DNA of 17,101 nucleotides from NCBI GenBank assembly GCA_046728115.1, contig JBKPDW010000286.1:1-17101 (forward strand). The letters are read 5' to 3'. Source of the stretch: CAVSWN01 sp046728115 (GTDB taxonomy: Bacteria; Acidobacteriota; Vicinamibacteria; Vicinamibacterales; CAVVIG01). This document shows, piece after piece, positions 1 through 7,840 of the stretch. The notes under the pieces were generated by a model. The model was not told the origin of the DNA and made no database searches. It saw only the letters and a program-made list of their open reading frames with translations. Position numbers and translations under genes: made by a program. Within the stretch, counting starts at the first letter, position 1; each line of letters starts with the position of its first letter.

Positions 1-941
1 GACCCAATATAGGTGAGCTGGGCGGCTGAATCGGCTGTAGTCTGGTACAGACCTCGGAAATGCAGGGTCGTATTTTCCATCAGAGAAGGCTGCTGATAGG
101 CGCCGTCGTACACGTCGATCTTTCTCAAGGGTTCCGACGGGTCCCTCCAGACCACCAATATCGTGGCTCCGGCGATGGCTGGAGTTTGGTTTCCGGTGCC
201 CCCTTCATACGCTGTCACAGTGTTCAGGCCGTACCCGGTTTCCAGCAGATCCTGATCGCTCACCAGACGCAGGCCCGTCCACTTCTTATTGGCGTCGTTC
301 TTGTTCGGCGTATATAACAACTCCAGCGACTTGCGAATGTCTACGCGGAACATCGTCAGCGTTAACGGTGTCCCGGGGCTGTTGCACGCTGCGCCGGAGA
401 CTGGCGTGGAACTTTTCTTGATGGCGCCGAGATTCACGAGATCGTTGACCGGCTTATCTCGGAACAGAACGTTACATGTCGGACTCGCCCCTGCACTACA
501 GTTGGAGCTGGTGATTTGAGGATCATCAGCAATCATCTCCAAGTACAAGAACGCGGAGATGATGTCTGCGTGCCCAGGTACGCAATTGAACTTTGGCACG
601 CTTGGGTTCGTACTGCATCTGTTGATATTGATCGTGCCGGTTACGGGCCCGGCCCCGCCGCTTGGCGGGATGAAGTCGACACCGCCCACGGCATAGTTGC
701 CGGTCACGAGATAGCCCTGGGAGTAGGGCAAGCACGGATGGTCCGCGTCGGTGATGCATCCGTCAGGGTTCGCTGGCTCTGGGACCGAAACCACCTGGGC
801 TGCCACTCGTCCCGATGGTTGAAGTCCCAACAAACCGATCAACAGAAGAAACACAATCGCCCGCGAGATTCGCGACGCTCTGTTCAGCGCCTTCGCCGTG
901 TACTGCATACACGAGTTGACCGTAGAAATGGGGGAGTTCAT
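1..941 (-). CDS. Large secreted Cys-containing protein of unknown function (N-terminal part, runs off the left edge)
   Basis: The minus strand is open from an ATG at 939-941 to the left edge, giving 313 codons without a stop. An AGGAG ribosome binding site lies 7 nt upstream of the ATG. Residues 1-49 look like a long signal peptide: basic residues, a hydrophobic stretch around 29-40 (IVFLLLIGLLGL), then a VAAQ-like cleavage site. The mature part is rich in Gly, Thr, Asn and Ser and has about eight Cys (for example DGC, HPC, NRC, FNC, SNC, PTC, AAC), which suggests disulfides outside the cytoplasm. Motifs such as GYLVTGNYAVGGVDF and HADIISAFLYLEMI resemble, from memory, the N-termini of long secreted beta-rich (DUF11-like) proteins of Acidobacteriota. 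No catalytic motif is visible. The region looks less GC-rich than the mprF-acvB region. Reality of the gene is near certain; function is unknown. Confidence 0.85.
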   Translation of the reverse strand, partial: MNSPISTVNSCMQYTAKALNRASRISRAIVFLLLIGLLGLQPSGRVAAQVVSVPEPANPDGCITDADHPCLPYSQGYLVTGNYAVGGVDFIPPSGGAGPVTGTININRCSTNPSVPKFNCVPGHADIISAFLYLEMIADDPQITSSNCSAGASPTCNVLFRDKPVNDLVNLGAIKKSSTPVSGAACNSPGTPLTLTMFRVDIRKSLELLYTPNKNDANKKWTGLRLVSDQDLLETGYGLNTVTAYEGGTGNQTPAIAGATILVVWRDPSEPLRKIDVYDGAYQQPSLMENTTLHFRGLYQTTADSAAQLTYIG

Positions 942-1554
942 CGGAAGTCTCCTGTGCGCCGGTCGAATGGGCCCGGTGCGATAGACATCAACTCCGGGGT
1001 GAACGATTCGCAGCCGCGACCCCAAGGTCGTGCTGCGATGATAACGGTTCGAAGAACATTAACGTCTCTCCGTGAAAAAACGAACACCCCGCGGCGGGTG
1101 CCAACATCGCAAATCGAATCCGGAAGTCGCAGGGAGTTGAATGATGAGTTACGAGAGGACTGCCGTCGACGGAAGTGAACGAGCCGCAATCGCGACCTCA
1201 TCGGCGATCACCTCCGGGCGACCTCGAGGAACAAGCGCGACACTCGCCTCTACGCGAATGCCGCGCAAAAGTTCGATGACTAAAAATGCGAAAAAGCGTG
1301 CCATCCTGTCACAAACCGACGTAAATAAGCAAGCGTAAAGTTGACTCAGCCGGCCAAGTTCTTGGCCGCTACTTCTGGATATGGCTGAGCGTGTTGTGCT
1401 TATGGACGATGGCTGGTCAGCGTTTTCGGATCGGTTTAGCACGGGGTGATGGCTGTCAGTCCTCGGTACGTCGTGCTTCGAACCTGGCCGTCCGCGAGTC
1501 CAGAGTCCACAGCCCGGTCTTCAACTCCTGTCGCCCTTCACGCTGACGTCGCCC
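942..1554. other. Intergenic region without a supported gene
   Basis: About 610 bases lie between the start of the secreted-protein gene and the stop of the tannase gene; both are on the minus strand. Two short frames (plus 1141-1338 and minus 1149-1442) overlap each other, have low-complexity Ser/Arg/Ala-rich translations and no recognisable motif, so they are not called. The only distinct structure seen is a perfect inverted repeat at 1351-1368. The promoter of the leftward secreted-protein gene should lie near 950-1100, but no clear -35/-10 pair was recognised. No T-rich intrinsic terminator was seen behind the tannase stop. Confidence 0.6.
1351..1368. repeat. Perfect 7-bp inverted repeat with 4-nt spacer
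   Basis: The sequence CGGCCAA-GTTC-TTGGCCG reads as a perfect palindromic hairpin or a dyad operator in the gap downstream of the tannase gene. It is not followed by a T-run on either strand, so it is not a classical intrinsic terminator. It could be a transcript-stabilising hairpin or a protein binding site; the sequence does not decide. Confidence 0.45.
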
Positions 1555-3111
1555 CTATTGTTGTATCTGGCACACGAAATTCGCCGCTTCGTCAGTCGAT
1601 CCCGATCCTTTGTAGACAGCGACCTGAGGATACGGGCACAACGGTCGCGTGCGGTCGGGTTTGCCGTTGCGAATGCGCGACGCGATGATCCGAGCCGGTG
1701 GCTGCTTGCGCTCGACCCACTGTTCGAGTGCGCCAACGGCGTCGAACGTATCGGGTCCCTCGCCTCCCCGGCAATGATTCATTCCGGGGACCATGAAGAG
1801 TCGATAGGAATCAGCAAGTTTCGACCCGTCGCCCAGCTTAGTCGCCACGCTCTTGTAGTAATTGATGCTGTTCAGCGGCGTGATTCCCGGATCCGTCCAG
1901 CCGTGGTATTGCAGCAGCTTGCCGCCGCGGCCGAAGAACTCTCCGAGGTTCGGGTCGATCGCGTTCGTGACGCCTCCGTCAGCTTTTTCCGATAGGGCGG
2001 TGTCCCGATCGAAGTCGAAGGTGCGGTAGTCCCAATTCGGATCCTTGAAAACCACGAACTTGAAGATGCCGGTCGCGAGTGGCATCGGTTCGGGCACCAC
2101 CGGGCCGACGCCGGTCGCCCACCCCAGTTCGCCGCCATGCACCAATCCCGGATAAAGCGTTTCCTTCGTACGCGGGTTCGTCGATGCGCCATAGACTCTC
2201 AGCGCCGTCTCCACTTGCGAGGCCGTGAGGCACGTGGGACTGTCGCCGCCTTTGCATTCCAGGACCTTCGGATCGAAGCGGCAGCGAGTCGGATCCTCGA
2301 GGATGCCGTCCTTCACGCCATCGCCGGCATCGCAGGCGTCGACGACCGCCTGGTGCAACGCAGGCAACTTCGCTGCAGGAATGAGGCTGTCAGCCTCCTT
2401 GTGAAGCGCCTGCGCGACCCACACGTACTGCGCCGAGAGGCGCGTCATGTAGTTGGCAGGCGCACCCGCAATCACGCCGTCGTAGTCCGCCGGAAAACGC
2501 TGCGCTTCCATCAGGCCCTGGCGGCCACCAGTCGAGCAGCCGTTCCAGTACGCCAGCCGCGCGCCTTGACCGTAGTAGGCCGTGATGATTGCTTTCGATT
2601 TCACCGTCATTTCGTGAACGGCGCGATAGCCGAAGTCCACCCATTTTTCGGGATGTCCCAGCGCGAAGCTTCCGTCCATCACCGAGCCTTCGTGTCCGGT
2701 ATCCGTTGAGGCTGTCGCGTAGCCGCGGGAAAGCGGTTCGCTCATCGCCGGATACCAGATCTCGCCAGAGTAGCCGCCATTGCCAACGCCGAGGAACTTC
2801 CCGTTCCACCCGCTCTCTGGCATCCAGATCTCGAAGTTGATGTTGGAATCGTTCGTTGGCTTGACGGTCGCGGCGACACGGCAGAAAGCAGGCAGGTCCT
2901 TGTATGGAGGCAGGATCGGAAACGGCAGCGAAAAGGGCTTCGTCGGCACGAAGGCGCCGGCGCTCATGGACCGCGCGACTGTGATTGTGGTGTCCGGCAG
3001 CGACAGCGATGTCAGCTCCTCGCATCTCGTCGCCGCCTTCGCCGAATTCGACAACAACAACGCGGCGAGCAAGACCGCGGCACGCCGAAAGCCGATGATG
3101 GAAGCATGCAT
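1555..3111 (-). CDS. Secreted tannase/feruloyl esterase family hydrolase
   Basis: This predicted 518-residue alpha/beta-hydrolase would cleave ester bonds of plant phenolics (gallate or ferulate esters) outside the cytoplasm. Residues 1-26 form a signal peptide ending in SAKA. The family's CS-D-HC signature is complete: Cys192-Ser193 in GCSTGGRQG, Asp407 in GWTDPGITP, and His446-Cys447 in MNHCRGG. The two Cys are expected to form the disulfide that joins the catalytic Ser and His. A Ca-binding-like loop lies around residues 258-273 (DACDAGDGVKDG). The frame stays open upstream to 3576, but the ATG at 3109-3111 is preferred. It starts the signal peptide and has GGAGA 5 nt upstream, whereas the upstream extension is Arg/Ser-rich shadow sequence. 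Length fits the family. The exact substrate cannot be read from sequence; related bacterial enzymes include feruloyl esterases, tannases and MHETase. Confidence 0.93.
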   Translation of the reverse strand: MHASIIGFRRAAVLLAALLLSNSAKAATRCEELTSLSLPDTTITVARSMSAGAFVPTKPFSLPFPILPPYKDLPAFCRVAATVKPTNDSNINFEIWMPESGWNGKFLGVGNGGYSGEIWYPAMSEPLSRGYATASTDTGHEGSVMDGSFALGHPEKWVDFGYRAVHEMTVKSKAIITAYYGQGARLAYWNGCSTGGRQGLMEAQRFPADYDGVIAGAPANYMTRLSAQYVWVAQALHKEADSLIPAAKLPALHQAVVDACDAGDGVKDGILEDPTRCRFDPKVLECKGGDSPTCLTASQVETALRVYGASTNPRTKETLYPGLVHGGELGWATGVGPVVPEPMPLATGIFKFVVFKDPNWDYRTFDFDRDTALSEKADGGVTNAIDPNLGEFFGRGGKLLQYHGWTDPGITPLNSINYYKSVATKLGDGSKLADSYRLFMVPGMNHCRGGEGPDTFDAVGALEQWVERKQPPARIIASRIRNGKPDRTRPLCPYPQVAVYKGSGSTDEAANFVCQIQQ

Positions 3112-3409
3112 GGGTTTCTCCAACTCAATCGCCACAGAAACATCGTCGTGTTGGCCGCCGGCAGCAGTCCAGCAGTCGACCACGTGCCAGATTTTATTAC
3201 GGCACACCTTGATGCTGACCTCCTCAACCGTCACATCGGGAGTTGAAGCCCGGCGCCAGAAGCGTGACGAACGCGTTCCACGCCTGGCGAAGCTTGAAGG
3301 CCGGGTTTGATACAGTCGTATCGGACGCGCCTTTATGGGGCGCTGCGCCGCTCCCCACTCCTCGTGGAAGGAGCGGCCGATCGGGTCCGCTACTCCCTCG
3401 AGGTGGTCG
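3112..3409. other. Divergent intergenic region between the tannase gene and mprF
   Basis: About 300 bases separate two genes transcribed away from each other, so promoters for both should lie here. An AT-rich patch at about 3193-3202 reads TAATAAAAT on the minus strand and is the most -10-like sequence upstream of the tannase gene. No matching -35 at normal spacing was found. For mprF no confident promoter was recognised. Confidence 0.4.
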
Positions 3410-5959
3410 GTGTTCGAACGGCTCCGTCGCGCACTGCCTGCGCTCATCGGCTTGGTCCTGTTCGTTCTCGCGCTCGCGGTGTTGCGGCGCGAGCTCCAGG
3501 CCGCGACCTGGCGCGAGATCGTGCGGCAGGTGTGGAGCACGCCAGGGCCTCGACTGGCGCTCGCCGTCATCCTCACCGCCGTGAATTATGCGGTCCTGAC
3601 CGGATACGACTTTCTCGCCTTCGCGTACATCGGCAAACGCCTGTCGTGGCAGCGCGTCGCGCTTGCCTCGTTCCTTGCCTATGCCATTTCCAACAGCGTC
3701 GGATTCGCGATGCTCTCCGGCGCGTCGGTCCGGTATCGCTTTTACACGCGATGGGGCATCACCGCCGAGGAACTCTCGCGCGTCGTGTTGTCGTACGTCG
3801 TCACGTTCTGGCTCGGCCTGCTGCTGCTCGGAGGCGTGAGCCTCGCGACGAGTCCGCTGCCCGACGCGCTGGCGTTTCCGGGACGCGCCGCCGTGGTCCC
3901 GCTCGGCTGGGCGCTCGCCGCGGCGAGCGTGGCATACGTCGCGGCAAGCATGGTACGGCGGGCACCGTTGCGTTTCGGTCGCTTCGAATTGCCGCTGCCG
4001 ACGCCGCAGATTGCGTCGGCGCAGCTCGCCGTGTCGGCGTTCGACTGGACGCTCGCGGCCGCCGTCCTCTACGCGCTGCTCCCACCGAGCGGGCTGACGT
4101 TCGTCAGCCTGCTGGGAGCGTTCCTCGCCGCGCAGCTGATCGGCGTCGCCAGCCACGTCCCTGGCGGCGTCGGCGTGTTCGAGGGGATCGTGGTGCTGCT
4201 CCTCAAGCCGTACATCGATTCGGGCAGCCTCCTGGCCGCGTTGCTCGTGTACCGTGCGGTGTATTACCTGCTGCCGCTCGCGGTTGCGCTCGTCGCCCTC
4301 GTCGCAGACGAACTGCATCAGCGGCGCGAGCAGGCGGCGCGGCTCGGCGCAGCGCTCGGCCGCATGACCGAGCTGCTCGCCCCGCGACTCCTCGCGCTCT
4401 TCACGTTCCTGAGCGGCGCAATCCTGCTGTTCTCGGGCGCGACGCCCGCGGCCGCCGGACGTCTGTCGATGCTCGAGCGAATCCTGCCGCTCGGGATCGT
4501 GGAGGCGTCGCACTTCGCCGGGAGTGTCGTGGGTGCCGCGCTGCTCGTGTTGTCGCACGGCCTCGCGCGCCGCCTCGACGCCGCGTTTCACCTCACGGCG
4601 GCCGCGCTGGTCGTGGGGATTGCCGCGTCGCTCCTCAAGGGCGCGGACTACGAGGAAGGGCTCGTCCTCCTGGTTCTGCTGGTCGTGCTGGCGCGCGCGC
4701 GGCCGGCGTTCGATCGGCGAGCGGCGTTCTTCGATGCGCGCTTTTCGCCCGGGTGGGTCCTGTCGGTCGCCGGCGTGATGATTGCTTCGATCTGGCTCGG
4801 CCTGTTTGCGTTCAAGCACGTCGAGTTCTCGAGCGAGCTGTGGTGGCAGATCGAGCTGCACCGCGAGGCGCCGCGCTTCCTGCGCGGCTCGCTCGGCGCG
4901 GCCGTCTTCCTGCTCTTGTTCGCGTTCGCGCGACTCATCGCGCCGGCACCGCACGAGGCCGTCGAGCCGACCGACGCCGATCTCGATGCCGCCGCGACGA
5001 TTTTCACCCGGCAGACATCGACGTTTCCGTATCTCGTGTTCCTGCGCGACAAGACGCTGCTGTTCGACCCGAAGCGAACCGGCTTCGTCATGTACGGAGT
5101 GCAGGGGCGGACGTGGGTGGCACTCGGGGATCCGGTGTGTCCACCGCAGGACACTGCCGATCTCGTGCGGTCCTTCTTGGAGAAGTGCGACGATTTCGAT
5201 GGCGTGCCAGTGTTCTACGAGGTCAGCAAGGATCAGTTGCACAGCTACGCCGACTTCGGCCTCACGTTCGTCAAGCTCGGCGAGGAAGCGAAGGTCGACC
5301 TGACGCAATTCACGCTCGATGGCGGGCGCGCGAAGAAGCAGCGGCAGATCCTGCATCATCTGGACAGGACCGGAGCCACATTCCGGATCGCTTGCCGCGA
5401 GCAGGTGCCGGAGCTGATCGATCGACTGCGTGAGGTCTCGGACGACTGGCTGCGCGCGAAGGCGGGCAGCGAAAAAGGCTTCTCCCTCGGCTTCTTCGAT
5501 CCCGAGTACCTCGCGCGTTTCCCGGTTGCGCTCATCGAGCGCGCCGGCTGCATCGTCGCGTTCGCGAACCTGTGGCCCGGTCCAGGCGGCGTCGAGCTGT
5601 CGGTCGACCTCATGCGGTACCGCAGCGATGGTCTACCCGAGGCGATGGAAGGGCTCCTGCTGCATCTGATGTCGTGGGGAAAGCGGGAGGGATACCGGTG
5701 GTTCTCGCTCGGCATGGCGCCGCTGTCCGGATTCGAGCGGTCGCCCGTCGCGCCGCTGTGGACGCGGCTGGGGTCGTTCCTCTACGAGCACGGCGAGGCG
5801 CTGTACGGCTTCCAGGGCCTGCGCGCGTACAAGGAAAAGTTTCATCCCGAATGGCAGCCACGATATCTCGTCTATCCCGGCGGGTTCACGCTGCCGCGCA
5901 TCCTTGCGGACGTCGCCGCCCTGGTCGCGGGCGGCTATCGGCGAATTCTGCTCAAATGA
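3410..5959 (+). CDS. mprF: MprF-type phosphatidylglycerol aminoacyltransferase/flippase
   Basis: The predicted enzyme transfers an amino acid (Lys or Ala) from aminoacyl-tRNA to phosphatidylglycerol and flips the product, lowering the negative charge of the membrane and protecting against cationic peptides or acid. From the chosen start it has 849 residues, close to the usual size of about 840. Roughly residues 1-510 are hydrophobic with many membrane segments (N-terminal flippase domain; VASHVPGGVGVFEG is the typical loop). The C-terminal 310 residues form the cytosolic DUF2156/GNAT-fold catalytic domain (FPYLVFLRDK, FVMYGVQGRTWVALGDP, SVDLMRYR, FSLGMAPLSG, KFHPEWQPRYLVYP). The GTG at 3410 is preferred because GAGG lies 6 nt upstream. 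An in-frame ATG at 3335 lacks a ribosome binding site and adds a non-membrane Arg/Ser-rich stretch. The stop overlaps the next gene by ATGA. Amino acid specificity is not decided by sequence. Confidence 0.93.
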   Translation: MFERLRRALPALIGLVLFVLALAVLRRELQAATWREIVRQVWSTPGPRLALAVILTAVNYAVLTGYDFLAFAYIGKRLSWQRVALASFLAYAISNSVGFAMLSGASVRYRFYTRWGITAEELSRVVLSYVVTFWLGLLLLGGVSLATSPLPDALAFPGRAAVVPLGWALAAASVAYVAASMVRRAPLRFGRFELPLPTPQIASAQLAVSAFDWTLAAAVLYALLPPSGLTFVSLLGAFLAAQLIGVASHVPGGVGVFEGIVVLLLKPYIDSGSLLAALLVYRAVYYLLPLAVALVALVADELHQRREQAARLGAALGRMTELLAPRLLALFTFLSGAILLFSGATPAAAGRLSMLERILPLGIVEASHFAGSVVGAALLVLSHGLARRLDAAFHLTAAALVVGIAASLLKGADYEEGLVLLVLLVVLARARPAFDRRAAFFDARFSPGWVLSVAGVMIASIWLGLFAFKHVEFSSELWWQIELHREAPRFLRGSLGAAVFLLLFAFARLIAPAPHEAVEPTDADLDAAATIFTRQTSTFPYLVFLRDKTLLFDPKRTGFVMYGVQGRTWVALGDPVCPPQDTADLVRSFLEKCDDFDGVPVFYEVSKDQLHSYADFGLTFVKLGEEAKVDLTQFTLDGGRAKKQRQILHHLDRTGATFRIACREQVPELIDRLREVSDDWLRAKAGSEKGFSLGFFDPEYLARFPVALIERAGCIVAFANLWPGPGGVELSVDLMRYRSDGLPEAMEGLLLHLMSWGKREGYRWFSLGMAPLSGFERSPVAPLWTRLGSFLYEHGEALYGFQGLRAYKEKFHPEWQPRYLVYPGGFTLPRILADVAALVAGGYRRILLK

Positions 5960-7344
5960 AGTCGGTCCTCGTCATCGGCGCGGTTCTCGCTGCGCTGCTG
6001 CCGCGCGCGGCCGCCGCGCAGACCGAATCGCTGACGGATCCGACGTACGGACGTCTCTCGATTTACGCGCCCCCAGGCACGCCGAGCGCCGTCGTGTTGT
6101 TCCTCTCCGGCGACCGCGGGTGGAATCCGGCCGTCGACTCCATGGCTGAGCGCCTGCGCGATCTCGGCGCGCTCGTGGTCGGCATCGACATCCGGTCGTT
6201 TCGGCGCGGCCTTGCGTGGTCGGAATGGTGCACGTATCCGGCCGGAGATCTCGAGGAACTCTCGCGCAACGTACAGCTCCATCGCAAACTCCCGGTGTAC
6301 AAGCGGCCGGTTCTCGTTGGCTATTCGTCGGGCGCCACCCTCGTGTACGCGGCGCTCGCGTCGGCGCCGCCCGAGACCTTCGCTGGCGCCATCAGCCTCG
6401 GGTTCTGTCCGGAACTTGTGATTCGTCCGCCGCTTTGCGAGATGCGCGGGTTGAAGACACGGAGAGGCAGCGATGCCCATGGCTACGACGTGCAGCCTTT
6501 CCCGGGTCTGAGAGTTCCATGGGTGGTGTTGCAGGGCGAGGCCGATCGAGTGTGCAAGCCGGAGCGAACGCGAGCGTTCGTCGAGACAACAGGCGGTGCG
6601 CGGCTGGTTTCGTTGCCACAGGTCGGCCACGGATTCGGCGTGCCGCGTGATTGGGCGGGTCAGTTCCTCGACGCCTATCGCGCGGTGGCCGGTTCAGTAC
6701 GACCCGAGGAATCGGCGCGGCCGGCGGTGCCGGCGATCGCGGATCTCCCGCTCGTCGAGGTGGCCGCGGACGGCGGCGCCGCGCGCGACGACATGGCGGT
6801 GATCGTCACCGGCGACGGCGGTTGGGCCGAGATCGACAAGTCGATAGCCGCATCGTTGGCGGCGGCAGGCGTGCCGGTCGTCGGCTGGAGCAGCCTTCGG
6901 TATTTCTGGACGGCGCGGACACCCGAGTCCGCGGCCGCCGATCTCGCGCGGATCATCAGGCATTACACGGCAGCGTGGCAGAAACGGCGTGTCACGCTGG
7001 TCGGCTACTCGTTCGGCGCCGACGTGCTGCCGTTTCTGGTCACGCGGCTCCCGCCCGACGCGTTGAGCCACGTCGCGAAAGTCGCGCTGCTCGGCCTGTC
7101 CGCGACCGCATCATTCGAGTTTCACGTTGCCGAGTGGCTCGGAGGCCGATCGCCGACGCAGTACCGTACGGTGCCCGAAGTGGAACGCCTTCCCGTGCCG
7201 CTATTGTGCGTTCGCGGATCTGGTGAGAACGACTCAGCCTGCTCGTCGCTGGCTGGCCGCCACGTTTCGGTCGTGACGATCGGCGAAGGTCATCATTTCG
7301 GCGGCGAGTACCGCCGCGTCGCGGACGCAATCCTTCAACGGTAG
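5956..7344 (+). CDS. acvB: AcvB/VirJ family periplasmic lysyl-phosphatidylglycerol hydrolase-like protein
   Basis: This 462-residue protein starts at the ATG inside the ATGA overlap with mprF. Residues 1-21 form a signal peptide ending in AAAA, so it should act in the periplasm. Two tandem alpha/beta-hydrolase-like halves are visible. The first has SGDRGW around residues 51-56, GYSSG with Ser124, and GHGFG with His225. The second, VirJ-like half has TGDGGWAEID, GYSFGAD with Ser352, and EGHHFGG with His446/447. A full-length two-half layout fits AcvB rather than the shorter VirJ. In Agrobacterium and Rhizobium, acvB/atvA follows lpiA (an MprF homologue), and AcvB is reported to hydrolyse lysyl-PG, opposing its synthesis. 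The same pairing here supports that role by inference. Both halves keep a Ser and a His, so either could be active; the C-terminal half is the likelier catalyst. Confidence 0.9.
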   Translation: MKSVLVIGAVLAALLPRAAAAQTESLTDPTYGRLSIYAPPGTPSAVVLFLSGDRGWNPAVDSMAERLRDLGALVVGIDIRSFRRGLAWSEWCTYPAGDLEELSRNVQLHRKLPVYKRPVLVGYSSGATLVYAALASAPPETFAGAISLGFCPELVIRPPLCEMRGLKTRRGSDAHGYDVQPFPGLRVPWVVLQGEADRVCKPERTRAFVETTGGARLVSLPQVGHGFGVPRDWAGQFLDAYRAVAGSVRPEESARPAVPAIADLPLVEVAADGGAARDDMAVIVTGDGGWAEIDKSIAASLAAAGVPVVGWSSLRYFWTARTPESAAADLARIIRHYTAAWQKRRVTLVGYSFGADVLPFLVTRLPPDALSHVAKVALLGLSATASFEFHVAEWLGGRSPTQYRTVPEVERLPVPLLCVRGSGENDSACSSLAGRHVSVVTIGEGHHFGGEYRRVADAILQR

Positions 7345-7577
7345 CCTCCTCGCCACCGTGCTCACGACTGGTCATCTGTCGGCGTCCTCGCTGCTGACGC
7401 CAGACGGCCCGCACGATTCGAGCGAGCTCATTCGCGAGTCCTCACGCTTTCTTTTCGCACTTTTGTTTTGACCCTTCATTCGGCCAGGCGGTACGTTGTG
7501 TTTTCTCGCGAGCGCGCACGAATTGGCTGGCCGTTTATGCATGAAATCTGAAGATCACACGAGAGAGGAGATATCCC
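7345..7577. other. Intergenic region upstream of the Cys-rich peptide gene
   Basis: These 233 bases hold no supported gene. A weak dyad at 7381-7401 (GGCGTC, 9-nt loop, GACGCC) lies behind the acvB stop but lacks a T-run. A candidate promoter for the peptide gene is listed separately at 7468-7497. Confidence 0.45.
7468..7497 (+). promoter_or_regulatory. Candidate promoter of the Cys-rich peptide gene
   Basis: TTGACC (7468-7473) matches five of six bases of the -35 consensus. After an 18-nt spacer TACGTT (7492-7497) is a poor -10. The pair lies 80 nt before the peptide ATG. The match is weak and could be chance. Confidence 0.25.
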
Positions 7578-7790
7578 ATGAACATCCCACAGTTCACTGC
7601 GGAAGCGTCGCTCGACCAGGTCGAAAAGCCCTTTTACTCAGCCGGGCAGGTGCGCGAGATCCGCCAGACTGTTCAGCCAGCGTTTATCCGCAGCTGCCGG
7701 GCGATCTGTGGAGGTGATCTGGACTGCCTTCAATGCTGCTTCTGTATCCGCCGCGGTGGCCACCCATCGCAATGCTGCGACACTCTGTAG
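7578..7790 (+). CDS. Short Cys-rich peptide of unknown function (IPxFTAEASL-type N-terminus)
   Basis: This 70-residue frame has one of the best ribosome binding sites in the window: AGAGGAG, 7 nt before the ATG. The N-terminus carries the motif IPQFTAEASL. From memory this resembles the conserved start of a large, mostly unnamed family of short Cys- or Gly-rich bacterial peptides (IPxFTAEASL). That match needs a search. The N-terminal 38 residues have no Cys, Trp or hydrophobic signal segment. The C-terminal 33 residues hold eight Cys in the pattern C-x3-C-x5-C-x2-CC-x-C-x8-CC. The two-part build (Cys-free leader, Cys-rich tail) is like a precursor peptide or a small metal/disulfide protein. 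No maturation enzyme gene is seen nearby. It converges with the permease gene, with 50 bases between the two stops. Confidence 0.75.
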   Translation: MNIPQFTAEASLDQVEKPFYSAGQVREIRQTVQPAFIRSCRAICGGDLDCLQCCFCIRRGGHPSQCCDTL

Positions 7791-7840
7791 AGGCGTACTT
7801 CGCGTCGTGTAATTGGGGCGTGATTTGAATCGACGCGTCA

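Noticed and set aside
1141..1442. Small frames on both strands (65 and 97 codons)
   Set aside because: They overlap each other, have compositionally biased translations and no recognisable motif; the plus frame has a passable GGGAG upstream, but that alone is not enough.
3112..3576. 155-codon N-terminal extension of the tannase frame
   Set aside because: It is Arg/Ser-rich without motifs, and the internal ATG at 3111 begins a proper signal peptide with a good ribosome binding site.
3224..5359. 711-residue open frame antisense to mprF
   Set aside because: The translation is dominated by Arg, Glu, Gln and His, a typical mirror of a GC-rich gene on the other strand; no domain or ribosome binding site is seen, while the sense frame is a clear MprF.
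7381..7401. Terminator behind acvB
   Set aside because: The 6-bp stem has a 9-nt loop and no T-run; too weak to call.
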